Positions 26,557 to 36,783 of a stretch of DNA of 64,000 bases are shown here, piece by piece. This DNA is from Sediminibacterium sp. C3 (GTDB lineage Bacteria; Bacteroidota; Bacteroidia; Chitinophagales; Chitinophagaceae). The stretch covers positions 712,219 through 776,218 of the forward strand of contig NZ_KI669560.1 of the NCBI RefSeq assembly GCF_000508085.1, in the 5' to 3' direction. How positions within the stretch are numbered: position 1 is the first letter of the stretch; every line of letters starts with the position of its first letter. The position numbers and the translations under genes were made by a program. The notes under the pieces were generated by a model. It was not told the DNA's origin. It searched no databases and saw only the letters and a list, made by a program, of their open reading frames with translations.

Positions 26557-26589
26557 CAAATGTAATCATAAATAAAAAGGGATGGCAAG
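26557..26589 (-). promoter_or_regulatory. Probable fabH promoter
   Basis: On the minus strand, CTTG at 26589-26586, a 21-nt spacer and TACATTTG at 26564-26557 fit the Bacteroidota promoter, with AAGGAG at 26556-26551 near the start codon. The -33 box falls in the loop and arm of the manC terminator. Confidence 0.55.
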
Positions 26590-26597
26590 CCATCCCC
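26572..26597 (-). terminator. Intrinsic terminator after manC
   Basis: A palindromic stem of GGGATGGC and GCCATCCC (26579-26596) with a tight loop. On the minus strand it is followed by TTTTTATTT and lies 29 bp after the manC stop. A short AT-rich run on the other side may let it act in both directions. Confidence 0.8.
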
Positions 26598-26625
26598 TTA
26601 TAATTTTTAGTATGCTAACAAGCGT

Positions 26626-27708
26626 TTATAAGTATTGGTCTCCCTTATTGCGTTTTACTTCTGCAACATATTCTTTAATGGCTTGTTCTTTTTCTTTTTT
26701 ACAAATCATCAATACATCAGGTGTATCAACTACAATAAAATCGTCAAGTCCTTGTAGTAATAATAATTTTTCTTTTGGTGCTGAAACCATGCACTTAGTG
26801 GCATCAATGATGATTACATTTTCAGAAGCTACTGCATTGCCCAAATAGTCTTTTTCAAGATTGTCATAAGCACTGTTCCAGGTTCCTAAATCGCTCCAGC
26901 CAAAGGATGATGGTATAACATAAACATTGTCTGCCTTTTCCATTATCGCGAAGTCAATTGATACATTAGTGCATAGTGGATAAATGCGATTAATGGCATC
27001 TTTTTCTGTAGGCGTATTGAAATGTACTTTTTCTGCTTCAAAAAGCTCATACATTTCAGGCTGAAATTTTTCAAAAGCCTTCATTACATTTTTAACCTGC
27101 CACACAAATATGCCGGCATTCCATAAAAAGTCTCCACTGGCCAAAAAGGTCTTGGCCAATTCAAGATTGGGTTTTTCTGTGAAAGTCTTCACTTTGTAAA
27201 TACCATCTGCCACCTGCATGGGTTCGTGCTGAATGTAGCCGTATCCCGTATTGGGGTGAGTTGGTTTTATTCCCAGTGTTACCAGTGAATTGATATGTGA
27301 AACAAAATCCAATCCTTGTAAAGTGATTTTTCGGAAATTTTCATTGTCCAGAATCATATGATCACTTGGCGCAACAATTAGTGATGCTTCCGGATCCTTC
27401 TGCAATAATTTATATGAGATATAAGCCACACAGGGTGCTGTGTTTTTTCTGCTTGGCTCGGCCAGAATATTTTCTGCTTTTAACTCAGGTAGTTGCTCCT
27501 GTACAATGGAAACATATTCTTCCGAAGTAACAATAAAAATATTATCGTTCGGAATAAATGCTGCATAACGCTCATAGGTCCATCGGATCAATGATTTTCC
27601 TGTATTCAATATATCCAGAAACTGCTTGGGATAACTGGTTCTGCTTTGTGGCCAGAAACGACTTCCAATCCCTCCTGCCATGATGGCAACATAATGGTGT
27701 TGATTCAT
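26626..27708 (-). CDS. manC: Mannose-1-phosphate guanylyltransferase
   Basis: A 360-residue nucleotidyltransferase making GDP-mannose from mannose-1-phosphate and GTP, a precursor for surface polysaccharide and fucose. It has the NTP-binding motif IMAGGIGSRFWPQSR with PKQFLDI, then ILAEPSRKNTAPCV, and FWQV-like FLWNAGIFVWQVKN. DFAIMEKADNVYVIPSSFGWSDLGTW is the sugar-phosphate/metal region. There is no C-terminal isomerase domain, so it is the short monofunctional form. Downstream of kdsD on the same strand, with a 57-bp gap. Confidence 0.93.
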   Translation of the reverse strand: MNQHHYVAIMAGGIGSRFWPQSRTSYPKQFLDILNTGKSLIRWTYERYAAFIPNDNIFIVTSEEYVSIVQEQLPELKAENILAEPSRKNTAPCVAYISYKLLQKDPEASLIVAPSDHMILDNENFRKITLQGLDFVSHINSLVTLGIKPTHPNTGYGYIQHEPMQVADGIYKVKTFTEKPNLELAKTFLASGDFLWNAGIFVWQVKNVMKAFEKFQPEMYELFEAEKVHFNTPTEKDAINRIYPLCTNVSIDFAIMEKADNVYVIPSSFGWSDLGTWNSAYDNLEKDYLGNAVASENVIIIDATKCMVSAPKEKLLLLQGLDDFIVVDTPDVLMICKKEKEQAIKEYVAEVKRNKGDQYL

Positions 27709-27765
27709 TTGATTGACTTTAATTGCTGCAATACAAACGATTTCAATTTAAACTTATTGCTCAGT

Positions 27766-28728
27766 TTATACAATTCCCTCCCTAATTAAATCATGCAGAT
27801 GAATGATACCCATATACTTACCTTTTTCGGCTACTACCAACTGACTAATGTCTTTTTGACGAATCAACTCCAGGGCTTCAACTGCCATTGCCTGAGGCGA
27901 AATGGTTACCGGATCGGGAGATAAAATATTGGCAGCACAAATGGTTGAAATATCACTGGTTTTTTCCAGCATTCTTCTTAAATCTCCATCAGTAATGATG
28001 CCGATTAGTAAATTTTCCTCATTAACAACAGCAGTTACACCCAGCCGATTCTGTGTAATTTCTACAATGACTTCCTTTAAGCTGGCAGTAGGTAAAACAG
28101 CTGGTTTTTGATTGTTTTCTGATAAATCTTCAACCCTCAGGTACAAGCGCTTACCCAAATTGCCCCCGGGATGAAATCTGGCAAAGTCCCTGTTGTTGAA
28201 TTGGTTCAATTCCATAAGGCAAACAGCCAGTACGTCGCCCATAACCATCTGTGCAGTAGTACTGCTGGTTGGGGCCAGGTTATTGGGGCAGGCTTCCCTT
28301 TCAACGGTTGTATTAATAACCAGGTTGGCTTTTTGAGCCAGATAACTATCCATATTGCCAACCATGCCAATTAATAAGTTGCCAAAATTGTTGATTAGGG
28401 GGATCAGAACCTTAATTTCAGGGCTCTCCCCGCTTTTACTAATCAGCATTACTACATCATCAGAAGTTATCATTCCCAGATCTCCATGGATGGCATCCGC
28501 AGCATGCATAAACAATGAGGGGGTTCCGGTTGAATTTAACGTGGCTACAATTTTTTGGGCAACAATGGCACTTTTACCTATCCCACTCACAATCAATCGG
28601 CCTTTTGTATGATGAATTGCCTGAATAATTTTTTCAAAATCATCATTGATAAACTCCTTCAATCCCTGAATGGAAGCCATTTCAGTATCAATGGTTTGCC
28701 GGGCTATGGTCTGGATATTTGTATTCAT
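27766..28728 (-). CDS. kdsD: D-arabinose-5-phosphate isomerase (KpsF/GutQ family)
   Basis: A 320-residue enzyme from the ATG at 28728. It interconverts ribulose-5-phosphate and arabinose-5-phosphate, the first step to Kdo of lipopolysaccharide. The SIS domain has LIVSGIGKSAIVAQKIVATLNSTG, the catalytic His in HAADAIHGDLGMI and SKSGESPEIKVLIP. Two CBS domains follow (about 200-320, GVTAVVNEENLLIGIITDGDLRR and SQLVVAEKGKYMGIIHLHDLI). It is divergent from recQ and upstream of manC, giving a small envelope-sugar pair. Confidence 0.93.
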   Translation of the reverse strand: MNTNIQTIARQTIDTEMASIQGLKEFINDDFEKIIQAIHHTKGRLIVSGIGKSAIVAQKIVATLNSTGTPSLFMHAADAIHGDLGMITSDDVVMLISKSGESPEIKVLIPLINNFGNLLIGMVGNMDSYLAQKANLVINTTVEREACPNNLAPTSSTTAQMVMGDVLAVCLMELNQFNNRDFARFHPGGNLGKRLYLRVEDLSENNQKPAVLPTASLKEVIVEITQNRLGVTAVVNEENLLIGIITDGDLRRMLEKTSDISTICAANILSPDPVTISPQAMAVEALELIRQKDISQLVVAEKGKYMGIIHLHDLIREGIV

Positions 28729-28914
28729 GCTTAGCAAAGGTAAACTTTAACAGCTTTGGTCGGGTATTGCATATTGGATTCATTAACTTCGCAACCCTTT
28801 TGCAAAATAGCTTGATTTTTAGGCTATTTGTTGAAATAAATAAGGAAAAAAGGCAAAAATTGTTTAACTTTTACAGACACTGATTGTTCTTGTGAAGTAA
28901 ATAGATATCCCCCA

Positions 28915-31173
28915 ATGGCAACGACTACAAAAAAAGCAGTAACCAGGAAATCAACAGCCAAAAAAACGGCTGGTGCAAGCCAATATCCTATACATGCAGC
29001 TTTAGAGCAATATTTTGGATTTAAAGAATTTAAAGGAACTCAGGAAGCGGCCATTAACAGTCTTTTAGACGGGAAAGACACATTTGTAATTATGCCCACA
29101 GGCGGAGGGAAAAGTCTCTGCTATCAGTTACCAGCCCTGATGCTGGATGGTTGTGCCATAATTGTATCTCCATTGATTGCCCTGATGAAAAACCAGGTGG
29201 ATTTGGTTAGAGGATACAGTGAAAATGATGAAGTTGCCCATTTTTTGAATTCTTCCCTGAATAAAAGTCAGATTAAAGCGGTAAAAGACGATCTTAACAG
29301 CGGTAAAACCAAATTATTATACGTTGCACCGGAAACCCTGACCAAACAGGAAAACCTGGAATATTTCAGTGATCTGAATATTTCCTTTTTTGCAGTAGAT
29401 GAAGCACACTGTATTTCAGAATGGGGACATGACTTCAGACCAGAGTACAGAAGACTCAGGGAAATGATGGACATGATTCATCCCGACAAACCGGTGATTG
29501 CGCTAACGGCTACTGCTACTCCTAAAGTTCAAAGTGATATTGTTAAGAATCTGGGTTTAAGAGAAGCCAATATTTTTATTTCCTCCTTTAACCGAACCAA
29601 TCTGTTCTATGAAATTCTACCCAAGATTCAAAAGGAGCAAACCGTAAAAAGCATTGTAAAATTCATTACGCAGCATAAGGGGAAGAGTGGGATTATTTAT
29701 ACCCTAAACAGAAAAACAACTGAGGAGCTGGCAGAATTGCTGGTGGCGAATAAAATTAAAGCCGTGGCTTATCACGCAGGTCTTGATCAGAAACTAAGAG
29801 CCGAGCGTCAGGATCAGTTTCTGAATGAAGATGTGCAGGTGATTGTAGCCACCATTGCATTTGGTATGGGTATTGACAAACCGGACATCCGTTTTGTAAT
29901 TCATTTTAATATTCCCAAATCAATCGAGAATTATTATCAGGAAACAGGCAGAGCGGGTCGGGATGGTCTGGAAGGTATTTGTGTATTGTATTATTCTCAT
30001 AAAGATGTATCCAAGCTGGAACACCTGATGCGCGATAAACCTCTGAGTGAAAGAGAAGTGGGTGCTCAATTAATTGATGAAATGGTGGCCTATTCTGAAA
30101 GTGCAGTTTGTAGAAGAAAGATTCTCTTACATTATTTCGGGGAAACTACGGCAACTGAAAACTGCGGACTTTGTGATAACTGTAAGAATCCAAAAGAAAA
30201 ATTTGAAGCCAAAGAAGAAGTAGTAAAAGTGCTAAAGGTGGTAAATGCGCTGGATGGAAGATTTGTTGCCGATTATGTAGTAAATGTTTTAACCGGGAAG
30301 CTTACACCACAGATTACCATGTTCCGTCATGATAGTTTACCAGAATTTGGAATTGGTAAAGACAAGGAAACACATTTGTGGAATAGTTTAATCAGACAGC
30401 TGTTACTTGAAAACTTATTGCTAAAAGATATTGAAGAGTATGGTTTATTGAAAGTGAGTGAAAAAGGGCTTAAATACCTCAAGAAGCCATCCTCCTTTAA
30501 AATGGTTTTGAATAATCTGTTTGAAGACGCCAATGCTGATGATGACGAAAACGAATCTGGCTCTCAGTCTGGTGCTGCCACAGACGAACAGTTATTTACC
30601 ATGCTGAAAGAGCTTAGACAAAAAGAGGCGAAGAAAAAAAGTTTACCTCCCTTTGTTATTTTCCTTGAAAGTTCTTTACAGGATATGGCAACCTTGTATC
30701 CAACCACATTGGATGAAATGAGTAAGTGTCAGGGTGTAAGTAAAGGGAAAGCCCTGAAATATGGTAAACCTTTTGTGGAATTGATTGCCAGTTATGTTGA
30801 AGAGAATAATATTGAAAAGCCCGATGATTTTGTCATGCGCAGCGTAGCCAATGCTGCAAGCAACAAAATTTACATTATACAGAATGTAGATAAAAAAATT
30901 CCACTGGAAACCATTGCAAGGAATAAAGATTTGAAACTTGACCAATTATTGGAAGAGATGGAAACCATTGCTGCAAGTGGAACCAGGCTGAATCTGGATT
31001 ATGCCATTGATGAATGGCTGGGCGAAGATGAGCAGGATGAAATTCTGGAATATTTCAAAAGCTGTGAAACTTCTTCACTCGATGTTGCCCGTGAAGAGCT
31101 TGCTGAATTTGACTTTAACTGGGAGCAGTTAAAAATCATGAGGATCAAATTCCTGAGTGTTTACGGCAATTAA
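28915..31173 (+). CDS. recQ: ATP-dependent DNA helicase RecQ
   Basis: A 752-residue 3'-5' helicase. A basic N-terminal tail is followed by helicase motif [16 protein letters not shown], the DEAH box [18 protein letters not shown], the motif TATATP, and motif [12 protein letters not shown]. The RecQ zinc site Cys residues lie in [12 protein letters not shown] and CGLCDNC. An RQC winged helix, an HRDC domain ([26 protein letters not shown]) and a C-terminal tail complete it. The tail carries two more helical segments usual in Bacteroidota RecQ. Roles: recombination and replication-fork repair. Its stop lies one base from that of the convergent DUF3089 gene. Confidence 0.95.
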   Translation: MATTTKKAVTRKSTAKKTAGASQYPIHAALEQYFGFKEFKGTQEAAINSLLDGKDTFVIMPTGGGKSLCYQLPALMLDGCAIIVSPLIALMKNQVDLVRGYSENDEVAHFLNSSLNKSQIKAVKDDLNSGKTKLLYVAPETLTKQENLEYFSDLNISFFAVDEAHCISEWGHDFRPEYRRLREMMDMIHPDKPVIALTATATPKVQSDIVKNLGLREANIFISSFNRTNLFYEILPKIQKEQTVKSIVKFITQHKGKSGIIYTLNRKTTEELAELLVANKIKAVAYHAGLDQKLRAERQDQFLNEDVQVIVATIAFGMGIDKPDIRFVIHFNIPKSIENYYQETGRAGRDGLEGICVLYYSHKDVSKLEHLMRDKPLSEREVGAQLIDEMVAYSESAVCRRKILLHYFGETTATENCGLCDNCKNPKEKFEAKEEVVKVLKVVNALDGRFVADYVVNVLTGKLTPQITMFRHDSLPEFGIGKDKETHLWNSLIRQLLLENLLLKDIEEYGLLKVSEKGLKYLKKPSSFKMVLNNLFEDANADDDENESGSQSGAATDEQLFTMLKELRQKEAKKKSLPPFVIFLESSLQDMATLYPTTLDEMSKCQGVSKGKALKYGKPFVELIASYVEENNIEKPDDFVMRSVANAASNKIYIIQNVDKKIPLETIARNKDLKLDQLLEEMETIAASGTRLNLDYAIDEWLGEDEQDEILEYFKSCETSSLDVAREELAEFDFNWEQLKIMRIKFLSVYGN

Positions 31174-31174
31174 T

Positions 31175-32117
31175 TTACTTATTAGAATAACTGCTGATAC
31201 GCTGTTTCAGGTTTTCGCGGATATTCAGATAGTATAAATTAATATCGCCTACATGATAGTTTTTGGTTGTATAAAAAATATTTCCAAAAAATCTGGGTTT
31301 GTTTGTCCATAAAACATTCCCTTCAATTTTGGCAGAAGCAACCCTAGGGACTATTTTATTAAAATTCAGCAGTATTCCTCCCATGTTTAAGCTGGCATCT
31401 GCAACGGCAGGTTCTTCATTCCAGGTTAATGGATTTGTAACGATTGCCTTATTTTCTTCTTTTAAAATGATTGGGGGCGTATACCCTGTTTTATAGGTGC
31501 GCCAACCTACAATACATCCTGTCTGATTGTTGGTTTTACAGGATTGAATATGGGTATACTCATTCTCTGAAACCGGTATTCCAATTAAATAGGCAGCAAT
31601 TAACTTTTTTTGCAGTGGCTGATTGTCAAAAAATTCCTTAACTAATCTTTTCCCATGAGTGGTTCCCTGGCTATGTGCTGCTATGATAATGGGTTTACCT
31701 TCATTGTAATGGTTTAAATAATGTACAAATGCAGCTTTTATATCCTGATAAGCCAATTCAAAAGCCGCTATAGCTGATAAGCTGTCTGCTGAATTCTTTG
31801 GAAAATAAGCCTGTAAATTGGCTTGACGATACCTTGGTGCAAAAATCTTACCTGCCTGATTAAATGCACTTGCCTGAAATAAAATGGTACTATAATCTGT
31901 TTTGGCATTGAGCTCATTGTTATTGATGGGTGCACTGTTTCCATACGGTAAATCACTATCAGTATAAGTAGTAGGATGAATAAAAAACACATCTACTGTG
32001 CTATCTGTTACTGCTGTTGATTTCAAAGGTTCAGGTATACTGTCTGCCGGATCTTTTTTATCCGGATGCGCTGCCCAAAACACTTATAACTAAAACCAAT
32101 AAGGCTAACTTTTTCAT
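31175..32117 (-). pseudogene. DUF3089 alpha/beta-hydrolase lipoprotein, frame shifted in signal peptide
   Basis: The mature part (31175-32083, 302 residues if started at GTG) is a DUF3089 protein: VDVFFIHPTTY at the N-terminus and the hydrolase nucleophile elbow IIAAHSQGTTHG. A proper signal peptide, MKKLALLVLVISVLGS, starts at ATG 32117 but runs in the neighbouring frame and stops at 32058. One leftover base between the Ser codon and the CAT codon of HPDKKDP separates the frames, where a lipobox Cys would be expected. Either a real inactivating indel or a sequence error. Without it the product is a lipoprotein lipase/esterase-like enzyme of unknown substrate. Confidence 0.65.
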
Positions 32118-32201
32118 AGAATAAAGTTCACTCTTTTTATTGGATTGGTTTACAATGCCTGCTATTATTGAATTTCCTGTATTTTCGTATAAACTTTTGT
32201 T

Positions 32202-33146
32202 ATGGCCATACCAGTTGTTGATTTAGCACAGTTTACGCATGGAACTCCCGAAGAGAAAGCCGCATTTGTACAGGCATTGGGAAAAGCATATGAAGAAGTT
32301 GGATTTGTTGCGGTTAAAAACCATGGGGTTCCAGATCAGTTGATTGCCCATCAATATGAATATGTACAGCAGTTTTTTTCTCTTCCGCTCGAGAAGAAAA
32401 AGCAATATGAAATTCCCGGCTTGGCAGGTCAGCGAGGATATACTTCTTTTGGTAAAGAGCACGCAAAAGGCAGTGAGGCCCCTGATTTAAAAGAATTCTT
32501 TCAATATGGTCAAACGGTAGAAGATCGGGATGCCATTCAATCTGAATATCCCGATAACGTTCAGGTTTCAGAAATTGCTCCTTTCAATGAAACCTTATAC
32601 AATGCGTACAGGAATTTTGAAAAAAGCGGAAAAGCCCTCCTGCAGGCGATAGCGTTGTATCTGGGTCTTGACGAACATTATTTTGATGAGCATATCCACA
32701 ATGGAAATTCCATCTTGCGTTGTATCCATTATCCGCCTATTACATCTGAACCTAAATCAGCTATAAGAGCAGAACAACACGAAGACATCAATCTGATTAC
32801 GCTATTGGTAGGTGCTTCTGCCGATGGTTTGCAGATTCTGACCAAACAGGGAGAGTGGGTGAATGTTACTTCCTTGCCAGAACAGATTGTGGTGAATGTA
32901 GGTGATATGTTGCAGCGACTAACCAATAATAAATTAAGAAGCACAACGCATCGGGTAGTTAATCCGGCCAGAGAACTATGGCATACCAGCAGATTTTCCA
33001 TGCCATTTTTCCTTCATCCCAGAAGTGAAATGAGCCTTGCCTGTCTGGAAAGTTGTATTGATGAGCAGAACCCCAAAGCATATCCGGACACAACTGCCGG
33101 TGAATACCTCGATGAAAGGTTAAGAGAAATTGGACTAAAGAAATAG
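32202..33146 (+). CDS. 2OG-Fe(II) oxygenase, isopenicillin N synthase family
   Basis: A 314-residue non-heme iron dioxygenase. The DIOX_N domain opens with [12 protein letters not shown] and [11 protein letters not shown]. The iron ligands are His and Asp in [13 protein letters not shown] and His in [10 protein letters not shown]; the 2-oxoglutarate Arg-x-Ser is in [11 protein letters not shown]. Family members oxidise diverse small molecules, and the substrate here is unknown. The chromate-transporter gene starts 7 bp downstream on the same strand, so both are likely one transcript. Confidence 0.9.
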   Translation: MAIPVVDLAQFTHGTPEEKAAFVQALGKAYEEVGFVAVKNHGVPDQLIAHQYEYVQQFFSLPLEKKKQYEIPGLAGQRGYTSFGKEHAKGSEAPDLKEFFQYGQTVEDRDAIQSEYPDNVQVSEIAPFNETLYNAYRNFEKSGKALLQAIALYLGLDEHYFDEHIHNGNSILRCIHYPPITSEPKSAIRAEQHEDINLITLLVGASADGLQILTKQGEWVNVTSLPEQIVVNVGDMLQRLTNNKLRSTTHRVVNPARELWHTSRFSMPFFLHPRSEMSLACLESCIDEQNPKAYPDTTAGEYLDERLREIGLKK

Positions 33147-33153
33147 TCTGCCA

Positions 33154-34410
33154 TTGAACCTGATTCGTCATATCCCCTTTTTAAGAGCTGTGTTTACGCA
33201 CAGTATCACTGCATTTGGCGGACCACAAGGTCATCTGGGAATGATGATGAAAACATTTGTACATCAGCGAAAAGATGTAACGGAAGAAGAATTGCTTGAT
33301 TATAATGGCTTCTGTCAGATGTTGCCAGGAGCTTCTTCCACGCAGGTATTAACTTTAATAGGATATAAGCGTGGAGGTGTTTTACTATCCATTCTTACAT
33401 TGATCATCTGGATTTTACCGGCAAGTCTCTTGATGTCGAGCCTTTCATTTTTGTTGTATTATTTTGACAAAATTCAAAACCCGGCTACTTTTTTTAGATT
33501 CATCCAGCCAATGGCAATTGGATTTATTGCCTATTCTGCATTAAGAACCTATAAAGTGGCAGTGAATAATACAATTACCCGTGTGATTGTTTTGATAGCA
33601 GCGATTGCTACTTTTCTGGCTTTTAAAACACCCTGGATTTTTCCGATTCTGATTGTTTGTGCCGGTATTGCCACCAATTTCAGTGATAAAAGAATCCCGC
33701 AAAAAGGAAATCCACCTAAACAGGTAAAATGGGGTAATCTCCTGATTTTTTTGGTGCTATTTGGTATAACAGGTTATCTGTCCGAAACAGCCACCAAACA
33801 AAACTGGGAAAACCGCAAAGTATATAACCTGTTCGAAAACAATTATCGTTTTGGCAGTCTGGTTTTTGGAGGCGGGGATGTTTTGATTCCACTGATGTAT
33901 GAACAATATGTTACACGTCCTCAGAGCAAAAGAATTCTTGAAAACAGGCGAGATGTTCTGAAAATAGACAGGGAAGCATTTTTAACAGGATCAGGAATTG
34001 TCAGGGCAATTCCGGGCCCGGTTTTTTCTATTGGTGCTTTCACGGGCGGTATGGTATTGAAGGAAATGGGAACTGAAAAGCAGGTTTTGGGATGTATGAT
34101 TGGAGTAATTGGAATTTTTTTGCCCAGTGCCTTACTGGTCTTATTTTTCTTTCCCGTCTGGCATAATTTAAAGAAATATGCAGTGATTTTCAGGTCATTA
34201 GAAGGTATTCGGGCATCAGTGGTAGGTATCATGGCCGGATCTGTTTTGTACTTACTAAATGACCATATTTTACCTGAATTGGGTTCACAGCACTGGTCTA
34301 TTTTTTGGGACTTGGGGATTGTAATTGCCACACTGATGGTACTTCGCTTAAATCGCGTACCCGCACCGTTTATTGTAATTGGTTGCTTATTACTGGGCGC
34401 TATTGCCTGA
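33154..34410 (+). CDS. chrA: Chromate transporter family protein (ChrA, two-domain)
   Basis: A membrane protein of 418 residues with a TTG start; no in-frame ATG is closer. Two homologous CHR domains are seen. The first carries [15 protein letters not shown] and [21 protein letters not shown]; the second carries [16 protein letters not shown] and [19 protein letters not shown]. The length and duplicated FGG motifs fit the long-chain ChrA family that exports chromate or sulfate-like anions. Substrate specificity is not shown by sequence. It follows the 2OG oxygenase by 7 bp. Confidence 0.88.
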   Translation: MNLIRHIPFLRAVFTHSITAFGGPQGHLGMMMKTFVHQRKDVTEEELLDYNGFCQMLPGASSTQVLTLIGYKRGGVLLSILTLIIWILPASLLMSSLSFLLYYFDKIQNPATFFRFIQPMAIGFIAYSALRTYKVAVNNTITRVIVLIAAIATFLAFKTPWIFPILIVCAGIATNFSDKRIPQKGNPPKQVKWGNLLIFLVLFGITGYLSETATKQNWENRKVYNLFENNYRFGSLVFGGGDVLIPLMYEQYVTRPQSKRILENRRDVLKIDREAFLTGSGIVRAIPGPVFSIGAFTGGMVLKEMGTEKQVLGCMIGVIGIFLPSALLVLFFFPVWHNLKKYAVIFRSLEGIRASVVGIMAGSVLYLLNDHILPELGSQHWSIFWDLGIVIATLMVLRLNRVPAPFIVIGCLLLGAIA

Positions 34411-34445
34411 TTTTTTGTATCTTCCTCTGAAGCATATTTTTAATT

Positions 34446-35189
34446 ATGGTAACCATAGCCCTTTATAATTTAAAAGGTGGTGTTGGCAAAACTGCAGCTA
34501 CCATCAATCTGGCCTATTTAAGTGCTAAACAGGGATATAAAACTTTAATATGGGATCTGGATCCACAGGGATCTTCTTCCTTTTATTTGGGCATTGCATC
34601 AACGGTTAAAAATGAATCCAGAAAACTCATCAGTGGTGAATTGGATTTGGCAGATGCAATTCAGCGTTCTGCCTACGATAACCTGGATATTATTCCTTCT
34701 GATATTTCAGCGAGAAATGCAGATATCTTATTAAATGATATGAAGCAAAGCAAAAAGAAAATTGCTTCTTTGCTTTCATCGGTTAAGAAATCATACGATA
34801 TTGTTTTTTTGGATTGCCCACCGGGTATTTCTATTTTACACGATGCTGTATTTACCGGATCAGACTGGGTATTTATGCCAAATATTCCAACAACTTTGTC
34901 TATCCGCTCTTTTGAGTCTGTGCTCCAGTATTTTAAAGAGAATGATTTTGATACTTCAAAACTCAAATGTTTCTTTAGTATGGTAGACCATCGGAAGAAC
35001 TTACATCACGAAGTCATCAATGAATTTTATAAAGACAAACTCTTCTTTAAAAGTTATATCCCCTATTTAAGTGATGTAGAAAAAATGGGTGTGAATCAGG
35101 CTCCGCTGGAAACTTTTGCAGCCAGTGGTTTTGCCGCACAATGTTATAACAATTTATGGAAGGAAATTAAAAAGACCTGTATTGAATAG
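34446..35189 (+). CDS. ParA/Soj-family ATPase
   Basis: A 247-residue deviant-Walker ATPase. The N-terminus is IALYNLKGGVGKTAATINLAYLSA, with DLDPQGSSSFYL as Walker A' and DIVFLDCPPGISILHDAV as Walker B. Proteins of this family position DNA or protein cargo on the nucleoid or membrane. There is no adjacent parB or parS-like repeat, so it is not obviously the chromosome-partition gene. It is followed after 3 bp by an esterase gene, and that pairing gives no clear clue to function. Confidence 0.85.
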   Translation: MVTIALYNLKGGVGKTAATINLAYLSAKQGYKTLIWDLDPQGSSSFYLGIASTVKNESRKLISGELDLADAIQRSAYDNLDIIPSDISARNADILLNDMKQSKKKIASLLSSVKKSYDIVFLDCPPGISILHDAVFTGSDWVFMPNIPTTLSIRSFESVLQYFKENDFDTSKLKCFFSMVDHRKNLHHEVINEFYKDKLFFKSYIPYLSDVEKMGVNQAPLETFAASGFAAQCYNNLWKEIKKTCIE

Positions 35190-35192
35190 TAT

Positions 35193-35924
35193 ATGAAAAG
35201 AGAGCTTAGTTCCTGGAATAGTCCGGCTTTAAATAAAGAAATGCCAATTGCTGCTTATGGTCATTACGGCTTTGCCATTTTGCTGATTCCAACTGCTGCT
35301 GCAGATTATCTGGAATATGAAAGATTCCAGCTGATTGATGCCATTGCACCCATGATTGAATCAGGGAAGTGCCGGGTTTTCAGCATTGATAGTATGAATA
35401 AGGAAAGCTGGATGAACAATCAGATGCTCCCTGAACACAAAGCAATTCGTCATAACCAGTTCAATGAGTATGTTTTTAATGAAGTGGTTCCCTTTATTCG
35501 CAACAGCACCAGCAATGAAACAATGATTTATACCTGTGGTGCCTCTTTTGGTGCATTGCATGCCATGAATCTGTTTTTAAAAAGGCCAGATATACTGAAC
35601 GGCGCCATTAGTATGAGCGGCGTGTATAATCTAACAGAATATACCAAAGGTTTCTGGGACGATCAGGTATTTTATAATAGCCCGGAACACTATATTCCCA
35701 GTTTACAAGACGACTGGTACCTGAGCAAAATAAAAGCCAGTCACCATATTCACATTTATTCAGGTAGTGGAAATTTTGAAGATCCTGAAGCATCTAAAAG
35801 ATTTGCCGGCATTCTATACAATAAAGGAATATGGTATGATCTGGATGTTTGGGGCCCAGACATTCACCACGACTGGCCTACCTGGAGATCCATGCTTCCG
35901 TATATTTTAGATAAGAAGTTTTAA
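35193..35924 (+). CDS. Putative esterase, alpha/beta hydrolase
   Basis: A 243-residue protein with an alpha/beta-hydrolase esterase fold. The nucleophile Ser lies in GASFGALHAMNL (the usual GxSxG is GASFG) and the final His in DIHHDWPTWRSMLPYIL. An Asp/Glu acid may lie in YSGSGNFEDPEASK. No signal peptide is visible. Similar short esterases of the EsteraseD/S-formylglutathione hydrolase type act on small thioesters or esters; the substrate is unknown. It follows the ParA gene by 3 bp. Confidence 0.8.
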   Translation: MKRELSSWNSPALNKEMPIAAYGHYGFAILLIPTAAADYLEYERFQLIDAIAPMIESGKCRVFSIDSMNKESWMNNQMLPEHKAIRHNQFNEYVFNEVVPFIRNSTSNETMIYTCGASFGALHAMNLFLKRPDILNGAISMSGVYNLTEYTKGFWDDQVFYNSPEHYIPSLQDDWYLSKIKASHHIHIYSGSGNFEDPEASKRFAGILYNKGIWYDLDVWGPDIHHDWPTWRSMLPYILDKKF

Positions 35925-36006
35925 ACTGTAAAAAACTCGTTAATTCCCTAAGAACCTATGGTACTATGCCATTGCTGAACTAATATTACACATTAATTAA
36001 AGGCAA

Positions 36007-36783
36007 TTGAGGTATTTTTCCGGAATATCGGCTTTCATTTTACTACTGCTTATTTCATTTGCTGCTAATGTACAGGCCCAGTACACAACAGTGAGTGGAA
36101 ATGTCTATGATATTTCGGCCAGAAGGCCATTGGAAGCTGTTGCGGTACAAAGCACTTCTGGAAGAGGCACTATTACAGATTCAACAGGTTATTATAACTT
36201 AACAGTACTAAAAACAGACTCTATCTGGTTTTCTTTGATAGGAAAATCAACCATGAAATATCCGGTTGACACCATTAGCAATCTGGAGCGATTCAATGTA
36301 ATGATTCATGTAAGGGCATTTGATTTACCGGAAGTGAAAGTGCGCAATAATTATTATAGGTACGACTCTATGATGAACCGTCAGGATTATGCCAAAGTGT
36401 TCAATTTTAAAAAACCCAGTTTAGGAGTTGTTTCCAGCCCTAATTATAATCCCGGGGCTTCGGTTGGTTTTGATTTAGAAGGCATCATTAATATGTTCAG
36501 GGTTAAACGCAATAGAAGTATTTTAACCTTGCAAAAAAGATTGATTGAAGAGGAAGAGGAAAAATATGTAAACAGCCGCTTTACCAAAATATTTGTAAAG
36601 AAAATTACGGGACTTCAGTCACCTGAACTGGATACCTTTATGCGTCGCTATCGTCCTGCCTATGGTTTGGTAAAACTATTGAACGATTTGGAACTGGGTT
36701 ATTATATTGGCAAGCAATACGAGGATTACCGTTCTTCCAAATACAACTGGCGGGGTGGTTTATATAGAAGAAGAGACGATTAA
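36007..36783 (+). CDS. Exported protein with carboxypeptidase-regulatory-like domain
   Basis: A 258-residue protein with a TTG start (no ATG available nearby) and a signal peptide ending near VQAQ. Residues about 25-100 form a CarboxypepD_reg-like beta-sandwich (VSGNVYDISARRPLEAVAVQ ... GTITDSTGYYNLTVLKTDSIWFSLIG), the domain often found at the N-terminus of TonB-dependent receptors. The remainder is basic and unlike anything I recognise. There is no outer-membrane barrel. Function unknown; the stop overlaps the opposite-strand APH gene by four bases. Confidence 0.75.
   Translation: MRYFSGISAFILLLLISFAANVQAQYTTVSGNVYDISARRPLEAVAVQSTSGRGTITDSTGYYNLTVLKTDSIWFSLIGKSTMKYPVDTISNLERFNVMIHVRAFDLPEVKVRNNYYRYDSMMNRQDYAKVFNFKKPSLGVVSSPNYNPGASVGFDLEGIINMFRVKRNRSILTLQKRLIEEEEEKYVNSRFTKIFVKKITGLQSPELDTFMRRYRPAYGLVKLLNDLELGYYIGKQYEDYRSSKYNWRGGLYRRRDD

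Noticed and set aside
34446-35189. Chromosome partition locus (parABS)
   Set aside because: No parB beside it and no parS-like palindromes nearby; only the ATPase is seen.
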